Position numbers and translations under genes: made by a program. From the NCBI GenBank assembly GCA_017549145.1, contig JAFYVM010000020.1:142879-206878 (forward strand): a DNA stretch of 64,000 bases, written 5' to 3'. Numbering within the stretch: position 1 is the first letter of the stretch; each line of letters begins with the position of its first letter. Shown piece by piece: positions 8,831 through 16,466 of the stretch. The notes below the pieces were generated by a model that saw only the letters and a list, made by a program, of their open reading frames with translations, did not search any database and was not told where the DNA came from. This DNA is from Bacteroidales bacterium (GTDB lineage: Bacteria > Bacteroidota > Bacteroidia > Bacteroidales > UBA932).

Positions 8831-9364
8831 TTAGAATGTATATCTGATTCCAAGGGATGGAATGAATCCGAGAAGGCCATTGTCGTAGAAACTTACTGAC
8901 TTGTCAGCAAGATGAAGTCCTACGCAGGGTCTTACCTCTAGCGATAACTGTAGCGGAATCTGGAAGTTATATTCTATGCCCACCTGACCCGAAACAGCAA
9001 GCATGAATCCGCTTGTGTAGTAATTAGCGCGCTGCTCTCCGCTCTTAATTACACATCTGTCCTCTGTCCATCCCGTTGATATGCCCGGGCCTGCATAGAT
9101 GTTCCAAGTGCCTTTCTTTGTCCATTTTGGGGATGCCCAGATGAAGTTATAACTTCCGTTTACATGTGCACCTAACTTGCCTGATACACTATAACCGAAA
9201 TCTACTCCCGCATCAACGGAAAGGAATTTTTCTTGTGAAATGGAATGCTGATAAGTTACTGCCGTTCCGCTAGCTCCACCTCTGAGTCCAAGTGCTTTAG
9301 GTTGTGCATATGATATTGCACAACAACTGATGAGAAGAATAATTACTGATATGATTCTATTCAT
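8831..9364 (-). CDS. Small outer-membrane beta-barrel protein (paralogue 1)
   Basis: 177 residues. A signal peptide ends in AISYA-QPKALGLRGG, and alternating amphipathic strands finish with GIRYTF; the terminal Phe is the usual beta-barrel signal. It is clearly a paralogue of the protein at 9938-10399: both share QPxAxGxRxG, SYQH/TYQH, YNFxxAxPxWTxxGTW, YAGPG and QLSLxVRPxxG. Four internal cysteines at most, no enzymatic motif. Likely a structural or porin-like small barrel of unknown function. A terminator after the upstream gene and its own -7 element at 9385 suggest independent transcription. Confidence 0.7.
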   Translation of the reverse strand: MNRIISVIILLISCCAISYAQPKALGLRGGASGTAVTYQHSISQEKFLSVDAGVDFGYSVSGKLGAHVNGSYNFIWASPKWTKKGTWNIYAGPGISTGWTEDRCVIKSGEQRANYYTSGFMLAVSGQVGIEYNFQIPLQLSLEVRPCVGLHLADKSVSFYDNGLLGFIPSLGIRYTF

Positions 9365-9384
9365 AGGTATTCGGTTTCACCGCA

Positions 9385-9392
9385 CAAAGGTA
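9385..9392 (-). promoter_or_regulatory. -7 element for outer-membrane protein 1
   Basis: Minus strand TACCTTTG; a near match (ATTG) to the upstream box ends at 9414 with a 21-bp spacer. That upstream box lies in the loop and stem of the terminator at 9394-9426, so the terminator of one gene and promoter of the next overlap. Confidence 0.5.
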
Positions 9393-9393
9393 C

Positions 9394-9426
9394 AAAAAAC
9401 ACCGGCCATTTTGCAATGACCGGTGT
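9394..9426 (-). terminator. Intrinsic terminator after outer-membrane protein 2
   Basis: Read on the minus strand: a 12-bp stem ACACCGGTCATT / AATGGCCGGTGT (one G-U pair), loop GCAA, followed directly by TTTTTT. A textbook rho-independent terminator, 18 nt past the stop codon at 9444. Confidence 0.85.
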
Positions 9427-9443
9427 GAATCTATTGTGGTCTG

Positions 9444-9932
9444 TTAGAAGCAGAATACTGCTGAAAGACCGAGGTTTGCAAGACCATACTCATTGAATGC
9501 TGCAGCAGAATTCTGACCAACGTATGCGATGGCAGGACCAAATGCTGGAGTCCAATCAAGAGAAAGTCTGACTGGTGCATCGTTGAATTCGATACCTAGC
9601 TTTGCACAACCTGCTACTCCTAGTGTTACAATGTTGCTTCTTCCACCAGCAGTCACACCAAATCCGGCATCAAAGAACCACTGACCCGCTGCTGGAGTCC
9701 AGTCCATTGTGCCCACATTCCAATTGTGGAGGAGTGTGAAATCTGCTGTAAGTACGCCAGCATGGTACCAGCCCATACCAAGGCGTCCTTCGAGGTAATT
9801 AGCGCCATTGTAGCAATACTCTGCCTGAGCCTGGAAGCCCGAACCTACACGGCCTCCGATGCGGAATCCTTGTGCATTAGCGGCTAAGGCAAAGCCGAGT
9901 GCAAGTACTGCGATAAGGAGTAATTTCTTCAT
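9444..9932 (-). CDS. Small outer-membrane beta-barrel protein (paralogue 2)
   Basis: 162 residues. Signal peptide MKKLLLIAVLALGFALAANA, then a barrel-like series of strands rich in Gly and aromatic residues ending in AVFCF. It is more distant from its two neighbours: it shares GxRxG near the start and the overall size but lacks the WTxxGTWxxYAGPG block. Only 5 bp separate it from the gene upstream at 9938, so the two are surely co-transcribed, and a strong terminator follows. Function unknown. Confidence 0.7.
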   Translation of the reverse strand: MKKLLLIAVLALGFALAANAQGFRIGGRVGSGFQAQAEYCYNGANYLEGRLGMGWYHAGVLTADFTLLHNWNVGTMDWTPAAGQWFFDAGFGVTAGGRSNIVTLGVAGCAKLGIEFNDAPVRLSLDWTPAFGPAIAYVGQNSAAAFNEYGLANLGLSAVFCF

Positions 9933-9937
9933 GATTC

Positions 9938-10399
9938 TTAGAATTTATAACGTACTCCCAATGCAGGCATTAAACCCCAGTGAAGGCCATTGCCGAAACC
10001 GATACCGATCTGAGGGCGAACGTCAAGAGAAAGCTGAAGTGGGAACTCGAAGTTGTACTCCAAACCTACCATACCAGCAACTGCTAGAGTGAAATAGTTT
10101 GCCTCACCAAGTCCAAGACCAACGCCAACACCAGGACCAGCGTAGAATCCCCATGTTCCCTGTGATGTCCACTGTGGCTGAGCGATCATGAAATTATAGA
10201 TACCTGTTGCGCCAACATTGAATGTTCCGTCGAATCCAAGTCCGAGACCTCCGTCAACCTCAAGGAAGTTCTCGCCGAGTGTGTGCTGGTAGCTGACCTC
10301 GCCACCATTACCGATACGTACACCGATAGCTCTAGGCTGAGCTACTGCAGCTGCTGCAAAACCGAGCACCATAGCTGCTACAAGAATGATTTTTTTCAT
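9938..10399 (-). CDS. Small outer-membrane beta-barrel protein (paralogue 3)
   Basis: 153 residues. Signal peptide MKKIILVAAMVLGFAAAAVA, then a Gly-rich beta-barrel ending in LGVRYKF. Closely similar to the protein at 8831-9364 over its whole length, so the three-gene array arose by duplication with the middle copy diverging most. The nucleoside-permease gene lies upstream on the same strand with a 35-bp gap lacking a clear promoter, so read-through from that gene is possible. Function unknown. Confidence 0.7.
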   Translation of the reverse strand: MKKIILVAAMVLGFAAAAVAQPRAIGVRIGNGGEVSYQHTLGENFLEVDGGLGLGFDGTFNVGATGIYNFMIAQPQWTSQGTWGFYAGPGVGVGLGLGEANYFTLAVAGMVGLEYNFEFPLQLSLDVRPQIGIGFGNGLHWGLMPALGVRYKF

Positions 10400-10434
10400 A
10401 ATAAAATATGTTTTGGTTAATAATAAAACTCTGA

Positions 10435-11715
10435 TTAAGCGATCTTTTCCTCAAGGTTCTTAGGCTCCTTGAAGAGAATCATAAATAGAATTGCAACCAC
10501 AAGTGCGTATCCAGCAAATACATACCATGCTGCACTCCAGTCAGGCTCTGCTGCATTATTCACAAAGTGGTTTACAACTGCCTGTGCACTAAGGGTACCG
10601 ATAGTTGCTCCGATACCATTAGTCATAAGCATGAATAGTCCCTGAGCACTGTTCTGCATCTTCTCGCTTGTTCTCATGTTTGTGTAGAGAGCACCTGAGA
10701 TATTGAAGAAGTCAAATGCCACACCGTATACAATCATAGAAAGAATGAGCATCCATACGCCTGCACCTGGGTCACCGGCTCCGAAGAAACCGAAACGGAG
10801 TACCCAAGCAAACATCGCAATGAGCATAACCTTCTTGATTCCAAAGATTCTCATTGCTATTGGAATAAGGAGGATGCCGAGAGTCTCAGATATCTGTGAT
10901 ATTGAAATAAGTGCATTGGCATTTCTTGCTCCCCAAGTATCAGCAAACGCTGGAATCTCCTGGAAGTGCGAGATGAATGGGTTTGCAAAACCGTTAGTAA
11001 TCTGAAGAGCAACGCCAAGAAGCATAGAGAAGATAAAGAAGATCGCCATCTGCTTATCTTTGAAGAGTCTGAAAGCATTGAGACCAAAACGCTCTGCGAG
11101 GGTCTGATTACTTCCGGTTTCCTTGTTGCAAGGGCAGTTAGGCAAGGTGAAACAATACAGCAGCATTGCAAGCCCAAGTACGCCAGAAGTGATGAACTGG
11201 TTGTATGAATTCTGGAACTGAACTCCGTCGATGCTTACAAAGTTTACGAAAAGCATTGCAAGGATGAATCCTACTGTACCGAATACGCGAATTGGTGGGA
11301 AGTCCTTGACAGTGTCATATCCGTTTGTCTCAAGAATCTTGAATGCAACAGAATTTGAAAGTGCGATAGTCGGCATGTAGAATGCTGCTCCGATTGCGTA
11401 AAGTCCGAAAAGAATTCCAAAGGAGACCTCATTTCCTGCCATCATACCATAAAATCCTGCGCCCAGCATTCCTATTCCTGAAATTCCATGGCAAAGTCCG
11501 AGAAGTCTCTGGGCAGGGATGAATTTGTCTGCCACGATACCCATGAGAGTCGGCATGAAGATAGATACAATACCCTGAATTGCATAGAAGATACCGATCT
11601 TAGTTGCGAGTCCAACTGAGAAAAGGTAGCTTCCCATTGACGTAAGATATGCTCCCCAGACTGCCCACTGGAGAATGTTCATGATTATAAGCCTAAGCTT
11701 GATAGATTTGTTCAT
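10435..11715 (-). CDS. Nucleoside:H+ symporter (NupG/XapB family, MFS)
   Basis: 426 residues with twelve predicted membrane helices. The N terminus (LQWAVWGAYLTSMGSYL), the MPTLMGIVADKFIPA loop and DFPPIRVFGTVGFI closely follow the nucleoside:proton symporters NupG and XapB of Escherichia coli. It would bring nucleosides across the inner membrane with protons. I chose the ATG at 11715 because it aligns with the start of NupG and leaves about 20 nt after the predicted transcription start; an ATG at 11730 is also possible. The precise substrate cannot be told from sequence. Confidence 0.85.
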   Translation of the reverse strand: MNKSIKLRLIIMNILQWAVWGAYLTSMGSYLFSVGLATKIGIFYAIQGIVSIFMPTLMGIVADKFIPAQRLLGLCHGISGIGMLGAGFYGMMAGNEVSFGILFGLYAIGAAFYMPTIALSNSVAFKILETNGYDTVKDFPPIRVFGTVGFILAMLFVNFVSIDGVQFQNSYNQFITSGVLGLAMLLYCFTLPNCPCNKETGSNQTLAERFGLNAFRLFKDKQMAIFFIFSMLLGVALQITNGFANPFISHFQEIPAFADTWGARNANALISISQISETLGILLIPIAMRIFGIKKVMLIAMFAWVLRFGFFGAGDPGAGVWMLILSMIVYGVAFDFFNISGALYTNMRTSEKMQNSAQGLFMLMTNGIGATIGTLSAQAVVNHFVNNAAEPDWSAAWYVFAGYALVVAILFMILFKEPKNLEEKIA

Positions 11716-11744
11716 AGTGCTATGTGTCATAATATATATAAGTA

Positions 11745-11752
11745 CAAAGATA
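11745..11752 (-). promoter_or_regulatory. -7 element for the nucleoside permease
   Basis: Minus strand TATCTTTG, a full TAnnTTTG match. Back to back with the plus-strand -7 element for tgt at 11775-11782. Confidence 0.45.
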
Positions 11753-11774
11753 ATTTATTTTGACTAAAAGTTGC

Positions 11775-11782
11775 TATCTTTG
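11775..11782 (+). promoter_or_regulatory. -7 element for tgt
   Basis: TATCTTTG, 18 bp before ATG 11801. It lies inside the longer open frame, so the start must be downstream of it; the leader would be only about 12 nt. Confidence 0.5.
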
Positions 11783-11800
11783 ACGCCTAATTTGTTTCGG

Positions 11801-12931
11801 ATGAAATTTGTAAAGACTCATAATGCCCCGAATTCGTCTGCCCGTTGTGGTGTGATTACTACGGATCACGGTCAGATCGAGACGCCTATCTTTATGCCAG
11901 TCGGCACTGTAGGCTCAGTAAAGGGTATATATCATAGAGACCTTAAGGAAGATATCAAGGCTGAGATTATCCTTGGAAATACATACCATCTTTATCTTCG
12001 TCCGGGTCTTGATGTCCTTAAGGCAGCCGGTGGACTTCATAAGTTCGAGTCATGGGACAGACCTATCCTGACTGACAGCGGCGGATTTCAGGTGTTTTCT
12101 CTCAGCCCGATTCGTAAGCTTACTGAGGACGGCTGTATCTTCCGTTCACACATTGACGGATCAAAGCATATATTTACTCCAGAAAACAATATGGACACCC
12201 AGCGTATCATCGGAGCTGATATCGTGATGGCTCTTGATGAGTGCTGCCCGGGAGATGCGACATTTGAGTATGCAAAGAAGTCTCTTCAGCTTACTAAGAG
12301 ATGGCTTGAGAGATGTGTAGCCCATTTTGACGCGACAGATCCATTGTACGGATATTCTCAGACACTTTTCCCAATCGTTCAAGGATGTGTTTATCCTGAC
12401 CTTCGCCGTGAGGCTGTGGAGCATGCTGCGTCTCTAGACCGCGAGGGATATGCAATCGGTGGACTCGCAGTGGGCGAGCCGACGGAGAAGATGTATGAGA
12501 TGCTGGAGGTTGTATGTCCTATTCTTCCGGATGACAAACCTAGATATCTCATGGGAGTTGGAACTCCAGCAAATATTCTTGAGGCGATTGACAGGGGAGT
12601 GGACATGTTTGACTGCGTGATGCCGACTCGTAACGGCCGTAACGGAATGCTCTTTACTTGGGACGGTATCATCAATATGAAGAACAAGAAGTGGGCAGAT
12701 GATTTTTCACCACTTGATCCGAAGGGAACGTCTTTCGTAGATCATACCTATACAAAAGCGTATGTCCGCCATCTGTTTGTTGCAGGAGAAATCTTCGCCG
12801 GTCAGATTGCAAGCGAGCACAACCTTGCATTCTACCTTGACCTTGTACGCGAGGCACGCAAGCATATCAAGGCAGGTGACTTCAAGGCGTGGAAGGAAGA
12901 AACAGTACGCAGAATAACCACAAGACTCTAA
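11801..12931 (+). CDS. tgt: Queuine tRNA-ribosyltransferase, zinc ligands lost
   Basis: 376 residues. Tgt exchanges guanine 34 in GUN-anticodon tRNAs for the queuosine precursor. The TIM-barrel motifs are intact: GNTYHLYLRPG, the catalytic-site TDSGGFQVFSL, GGLAVGEP, and the nucleophile Asp in MFDCVMPTRNGRNG. Where well-studied Tgt enzymes have a CxCxxC zinc cluster, this one reads DPKGTSFVDHTY, so all three cysteines are absent; the later His (SEHNLAF) remains. As I recall, other Bacteroidetes Tgt proteins share this loss. The start is set by the -7 element within the upstream part of the frame. The LptG-type gene follows after 5 bp. Confidence 0.93.
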   Translation: MKFVKTHNAPNSSARCGVITTDHGQIETPIFMPVGTVGSVKGIYHRDLKEDIKAEIILGNTYHLYLRPGLDVLKAAGGLHKFESWDRPILTDSGGFQVFSLSPIRKLTEDGCIFRSHIDGSKHIFTPENNMDTQRIIGADIVMALDECCPGDATFEYAKKSLQLTKRWLERCVAHFDATDPLYGYSQTLFPIVQGCVYPDLRREAVEHAASLDREGYAIGGLAVGEPTEKMYEMLEVVCPILPDDKPRYLMGVGTPANILEAIDRGVDMFDCVMPTRNGRNGMLFTWDGIINMKNKKWADDFSPLDPKGTSFVDHTYTKAYVRHLFVAGEIFAGQIASEHNLAFYLDLVREARKHIKAGDFKAWKEETVRRITTRL

Positions 12932-12936
12932 CAGAA

Positions 12937-14034
12937 ATGGATTTCGATCTCAGACCAAGAAAAATAGATCTGTATATAGTTAGGAAGTTCATCACGACTT
13001 TCTTTGTGGCTCTTATCCTTATCATCGGTATCGTAATCATCTTTGATATCAGTGAGAAGATTGACAACTTTGTTTCGAAGGAAGCTCCTCTCAGAGCGAT
13101 TATCTTTGATTACTATGTCAACTTTGTTCCGTATTTCATGAATATGTTCTCACCACTGTTCATATTCATAACGGTGATTTTCTTTACTTCAAAGATGGCT
13201 GCGGATTCGGAGATCATTGCCATCCTCTCCTGTGGAATCAGCTTCCATAGAATGATGATGCCATATATATTCTCCGCTACTCTTATTGCTGCTTTATCAT
13301 TGGTACTCAATCTGTTTGTCATACCAGAAGCTAATAAGACGCGACTGCAGTTCGAGGATAAATACGTCAAGGCGAGATTTGCAAGCGTCGGACGAAATGT
13401 CCATTATCAGACTTCACCTGGTGAGTTTGTCTTTGCCGAGTCCTTCAGTTCATGGAACAGAACAGCTTACAGATTTACTATCGAAAAGATTGAGGATAGC
13501 AAGCTTGTATCAAAGATTTCAGCAGAGTCAGCTACATATGATACACTTACAGGACGTTGGCGCTTGAAGAAATACTTCATCAGAGATTACAACGCCGACC
13601 TTACAGATAGAGTAAGAAGCGGAAGACAGCTGGATACAACTTTGGCGTTGTCGGTTGATGATTTCTACTTGACTGAGAATACTGTAGAGACTCTTACATA
13701 TCACGAGTTGAATCAGCTTATTGCTGTGCAGAAGATGCGTGGAGATGCCAATGTGAAGTTTGCGCAGATTGAGAAAAACACAAGATTTGCTCTCCCATTC
13801 TCAGCGTTCATCCTCACGATCATGGGTGTGGCTTTGTCATCAAAGAAACGTAGAGGTGGTATCGGTTGGAACATCGGAATCGGTATTGCTCTGGCATTTA
13901 CCTACATCCTCTTCCTGCGATTCAGCCAGATGTTCGTCCATACGGATACGCTTCCACCAGGAATCGCCCTCTGGTTACCGAATCTGGTCTTCACCATAAT
14001 CGCCGGTTTCCTTTACCGCATAGCTCCGAAATAA
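12937..14034 (+). CDS. LptF/LptG-family permease (YjgP/YjgQ), probably LptG
   Basis: 365 residues. It has the LptG/LptF layout: cytoplasmic N terminus (RPRKIDLYIVRKFI), three membrane helices, a periplasmic beta-jellyroll (about 150-270), and three C-terminal helices. The SEIIAILSCGISFHRMM segment corresponds to the coupling helix that contacts LptB. In the LptB2FG exporter these subunits extract lipopolysaccharide from the inner membrane. ATG 12937 fits the family start and sits 5 bp after tgt; the frame is open further back into tgt. A second member of the family is fused to Fmt at 16467-18929, so the two may form the F/G pair. Confidence 0.85.
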   Translation: MDFDLRPRKIDLYIVRKFITTFFVALILIIGIVIIFDISEKIDNFVSKEAPLRAIIFDYYVNFVPYFMNMFSPLFIFITVIFFTSKMAADSEIIAILSCGISFHRMMMPYIFSATLIAALSLVLNLFVIPEANKTRLQFEDKYVKARFASVGRNVHYQTSPGEFVFAESFSSWNRTAYRFTIEKIEDSKLVSKISAESATYDTLTGRWRLKKYFIRDYNADLTDRVRSGRQLDTTLALSVDDFYLTENTVETLTYHELNQLIAVQKMRGDANVKFAQIEKNTRFALPFSAFILTIMGVALSSKKRRGGIGWNIGIGIALAFTYILFLRFSQMFVHTDTLPPGIALWLPNLVFTIIAGFLYRIAPK

Positions 14035-14080
14035 CCTCTTGCTACCTCGCCAAAAGGGTAGTAAATGCAATGCGCTATAT

Positions 14081-14149
14081 AAAATAAACCTCAAAGGTCC
14101 ATTTGCCCGGATAGGGTCGCGTAGCGATAGGACCTTTGAGGTTTATTTT
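14081..14149. terminator. Large bidirectional terminator hairpin
   Basis: A perfect 20-bp inverted repeat: left arm 14081-14100, right arm 14130-14149, core CCTCAAAGGTCC / GGACCTTTGAGG, with a 29-nt loop that itself contains TCGC-GTA-GCGA. The plus side runs into TTTATTTTTATT, the minus side into TTTTATATA. It lies between the converging lptG-like and ilvE genes and would end both transcripts. Confidence 0.8.
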
Positions 14150-14169
14150 TATTGTTTAGATTGTATCTG

Positions 14170-15195
14170 CTAGCCGATAACTTTAACCCATCCAAACTGA
14201 TCCTCGATCTCACCCTTCTGAATACCAGTGATATACTGGTAAAGCTTAAGTGATTTAGGACCGCATGTGCCATCACCATAAATGTAAACTGTCTCCTCAT
14301 CTGACTCGAGGAATGGCTTGTCTACGAGCTTGTGTACTGGAGTGATCACAACTGCTGTTCCGCATTCTCCAACCTCATCGAATGTACTGAGTTCCTCAAC
14401 AGGAACAGGTCTTCTCTCGACTTCCATTCCAAGGTGTGCAGCAACAGTCTCAAGAGACATGTTAGTGATAGAAGGAAGAATTGAATCAGACTTAGGAGTG
14501 ATGTACTTGTTGCCTTTGATTGCGAAGAAGTTTGATGAGTTGAACTCGTCAATCTTTGTCTTAGTTGATGGATCAAGGTAAAGTACTGCTTTGTATCCCT
14601 GTTCGTGAGCAACGTTGAGTGATTTGAGTGAACATGCATAGTTTCCACCTACCTTGTATGATCCTGAACCATTAGGTGCTGCTCTGTCATAGTTGCGTGC
14701 AATAACTGCGTCAACTGCATCAAGTGCGCCTCCAACATATGCTCCTACTGGTGAGCAGAGAACCATGAACATACAATCCTTAGATGACTGTACTCCAAGC
14801 TGTGGATTAAATCCAATAAGGGTTGGGCGAAGGTAAAGCGATGCTCCTGTTGCCTCAAATGGAGGGAGGAACTCGATGTTTTCGCGAACGCTCTGGATAC
14901 ACATGTCAACGAACATCTCAATTGACGGAGCCTCAATTCCGAGGTACTCTGCTGATCTCTGCATGCGCTTTGCATTCTCTTCTGGTCTGAAGAGTCTGAT
15001 GCTGCCATCTTTGCCTCTGAAGGCTTTAAGTCCCTCGAAGCATTCGATGCTGTAGTGAAGTGCGCCAGCAAAAGCACTCATCTTGATGTCATCTTCAGTG
15101 TGGCTTTCAACTGGTGTCCATTCTCCATTGCGGAAGTAACGACAAAGAAGGGTATTAGTCTTTGTGTAAGAGAAAGTAAGTTTACTCCAATCCAT
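14170..15195 (-). CDS. ilvE: Branched-chain amino acid aminotransferase
   Basis: 341 residues, fold-type IV PLP enzyme of the eukaryote-like (BCAT) branch. It transfers amino groups between glutamate and the keto acids of leucine, isoleucine and valine. The N-terminal segment with RYFRNGEW and HYSIECFEGLKAFRG, the PLP-lysine region SYKVGGNYACSL, and IDEFNSSNFFAI are all diagnostic. ATG 15195 leaves one base after the ilvA stop; a start six codons earlier would overlap ilvA. Last gene of the alaS / LptF-Fmt / ilvA / ilvE run, followed by a strong terminator. Confidence 0.93.
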   Translation of the reverse strand: MDWSKLTFSYTKTNTLLCRYFRNGEWTPVESHTEDDIKMSAFAGALHYSIECFEGLKAFRGKDGSIRLFRPEENAKRMQRSAEYLGIEAPSIEMFVDMCIQSVRENIEFLPPFEATGASLYLRPTLIGFNPQLGVQSSKDCMFMVLCSPVGAYVGGALDAVDAVIARNYDRAAPNGSGSYKVGGNYACSLKSLNVAHEQGYKAVLYLDPSTKTKIDEFNSSNFFAIKGNKYITPKSDSILPSITNMSLETVAAHLGMEVERRPVPVEELSTFDEVGECGTAVVITPVHKLVDKPFLESDEETVYIYGDGTCGPKSLKLYQYITGIQKGEIEDQFGWVKVIG

Positions 15196-15196
15196 A

Positions 15197-16456
15197 TTAG
15201 ATAAGTATTTCAAATAGTTTGTTATTCTCGTTTATGTATTCGTAGGTCATGTGGTGTGCATCCATTCTTCTCATCAAGGCTTTGAAGTCATCCTTCGCTG
15301 CAACTTCAATACCGATGAGAGCTGGTCCTTCTTCCTTGTTTGTCTTTCTGATGTACTGAATATATACAAGGTTATCTGTAGGACCGATTATATCGCGTAT
15401 GAATGATAGGAGTGCTCCTGATTTCTGAGGGAAGCTTACGATGAAATAATGCTTCAGGCCCTCATAAATAAGGGACTTTTCGCGAATCTCCTCCATTCTG
15501 GTAATATCATTGTTGCTTCCGCTGATAATGCAGGCAACATTCTTACCCTTGATTTCTTCTGCATAGAATCTGAGTGCTGCAATTGAAAGTGCTCCGGCAG
15601 GCTCAACTACGATTGCACTCTTATTATATAATTGTATAATAGTTGTGCAGACAGCACCTTCGGGAACTGTGATGATGTCATCGAGTACTTCCTTGCAGAT
15701 TTCGTAGGTTTTCTGTCCTGCTTTCTTTACAGCTGCTCCATCAATGAACTTGTCGATCTGTTCAAGTTCAACCACCTCGCCAGTCTCGATTGCAACCTTC
15801 ATACAAGGTGCTCCAGCTGGCTCTACTCCGATGATTTTAGTTGAAGGGGACATCTGCTTGATGTATGCGCCAAGTCCTGAAGCAAGTCCACCACCTCCGA
15901 TTGGAACGAAGATATAGTCAAGTGGCTGCTTGCTCTGAGAAAGGATTTCGTAACCGATTGTACCCTGGCCTTCGATGATCTTCTCATCATCAAAAGGAGG
16001 TATGAAAGTCTTTCCGCTCTTTTTTGCATACTCGATGGCAGCTGAGTTCGCTGCATCAAATGTGTCACCGACGAGAACGATATCGATATATTCTTTGCCG
16101 AACATTCTCACCTGCTCGATTTTCTGCTTAGGTGTTGTTACAGGCATGTATATAGATCCCATAATCTGAAGTTTGTTGCATGAGAATGCAACTCCCTGCG
16201 CGTGGTTACCTGCACTGGCGCATACTATACCATACTTCAGCACTTCCGGAGCAAGAGAGCGGATCTTGTTATATGCTCCTCGTATCTTGTATGAACGAAC
16301 CATCTGTAAGTCTTCTCGTTTAAGATAGACCCCTGCGTCGTATACGTCAGACAAGTTGTTGTTTTTCTGGAAGGGAGTCGGTTCCAGGATCTCTGCCAGA
16401 GTGCCGGAAGCTTTCTTGATGTCTTCTACGGCTGGGAAATATTTCTGTGTGCCCAT
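15197..16456 (-). CDS. ilvA: Threonine dehydratase (threonine ammonia-lyase)
   Basis: 419 residues. A PLP fold-type II enzyme converts threonine to 2-oxobutyrate, the entry step to isoleucine. The PLP lysine is in RSYKIRGAYN, the phosphate-binding loop is VPIGGGGLASG, and SAGNHAQG and ISGSNND are present. A C-terminal ACT-like regulatory part (about 330-419, with FPQKSGALLSFI) suggests feedback control. Length and the single ACT-like module match the shorter IlvA type seen in Bacteroidetes. It is 10 bp downstream of the LptF-Fmt gene and 1 bp before ilvE. Confidence 0.93.
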   Translation of the reverse strand: MGTQKYFPAVEDIKKASGTLAEILEPTPFQKNNNLSDVYDAGVYLKREDLQMVRSYKIRGAYNKIRSLAPEVLKYGIVCASAGNHAQGVAFSCNKLQIMGSIYMPVTTPKQKIEQVRMFGKEYIDIVLVGDTFDAANSAAIEYAKKSGKTFIPPFDDEKIIEGQGTIGYEILSQSKQPLDYIFVPIGGGGLASGLGAYIKQMSPSTKIIGVEPAGAPCMKVAIETGEVVELEQIDKFIDGAAVKKAGQKTYEICKEVLDDIITVPEGAVCTTIIQLYNKSAIVVEPAGALSIAALRFYAEEIKGKNVACIISGSNNDITRMEEIREKSLIYEGLKHYFIVSFPQKSGALLSFIRDIIGPTDNLVYIQYIRKTNKEEGPALIGIEVAAKDDFKALMRRMDAHHMTYEYINENNKLFEILI

Positions 16457-16466
16457 AAATTGTTAG

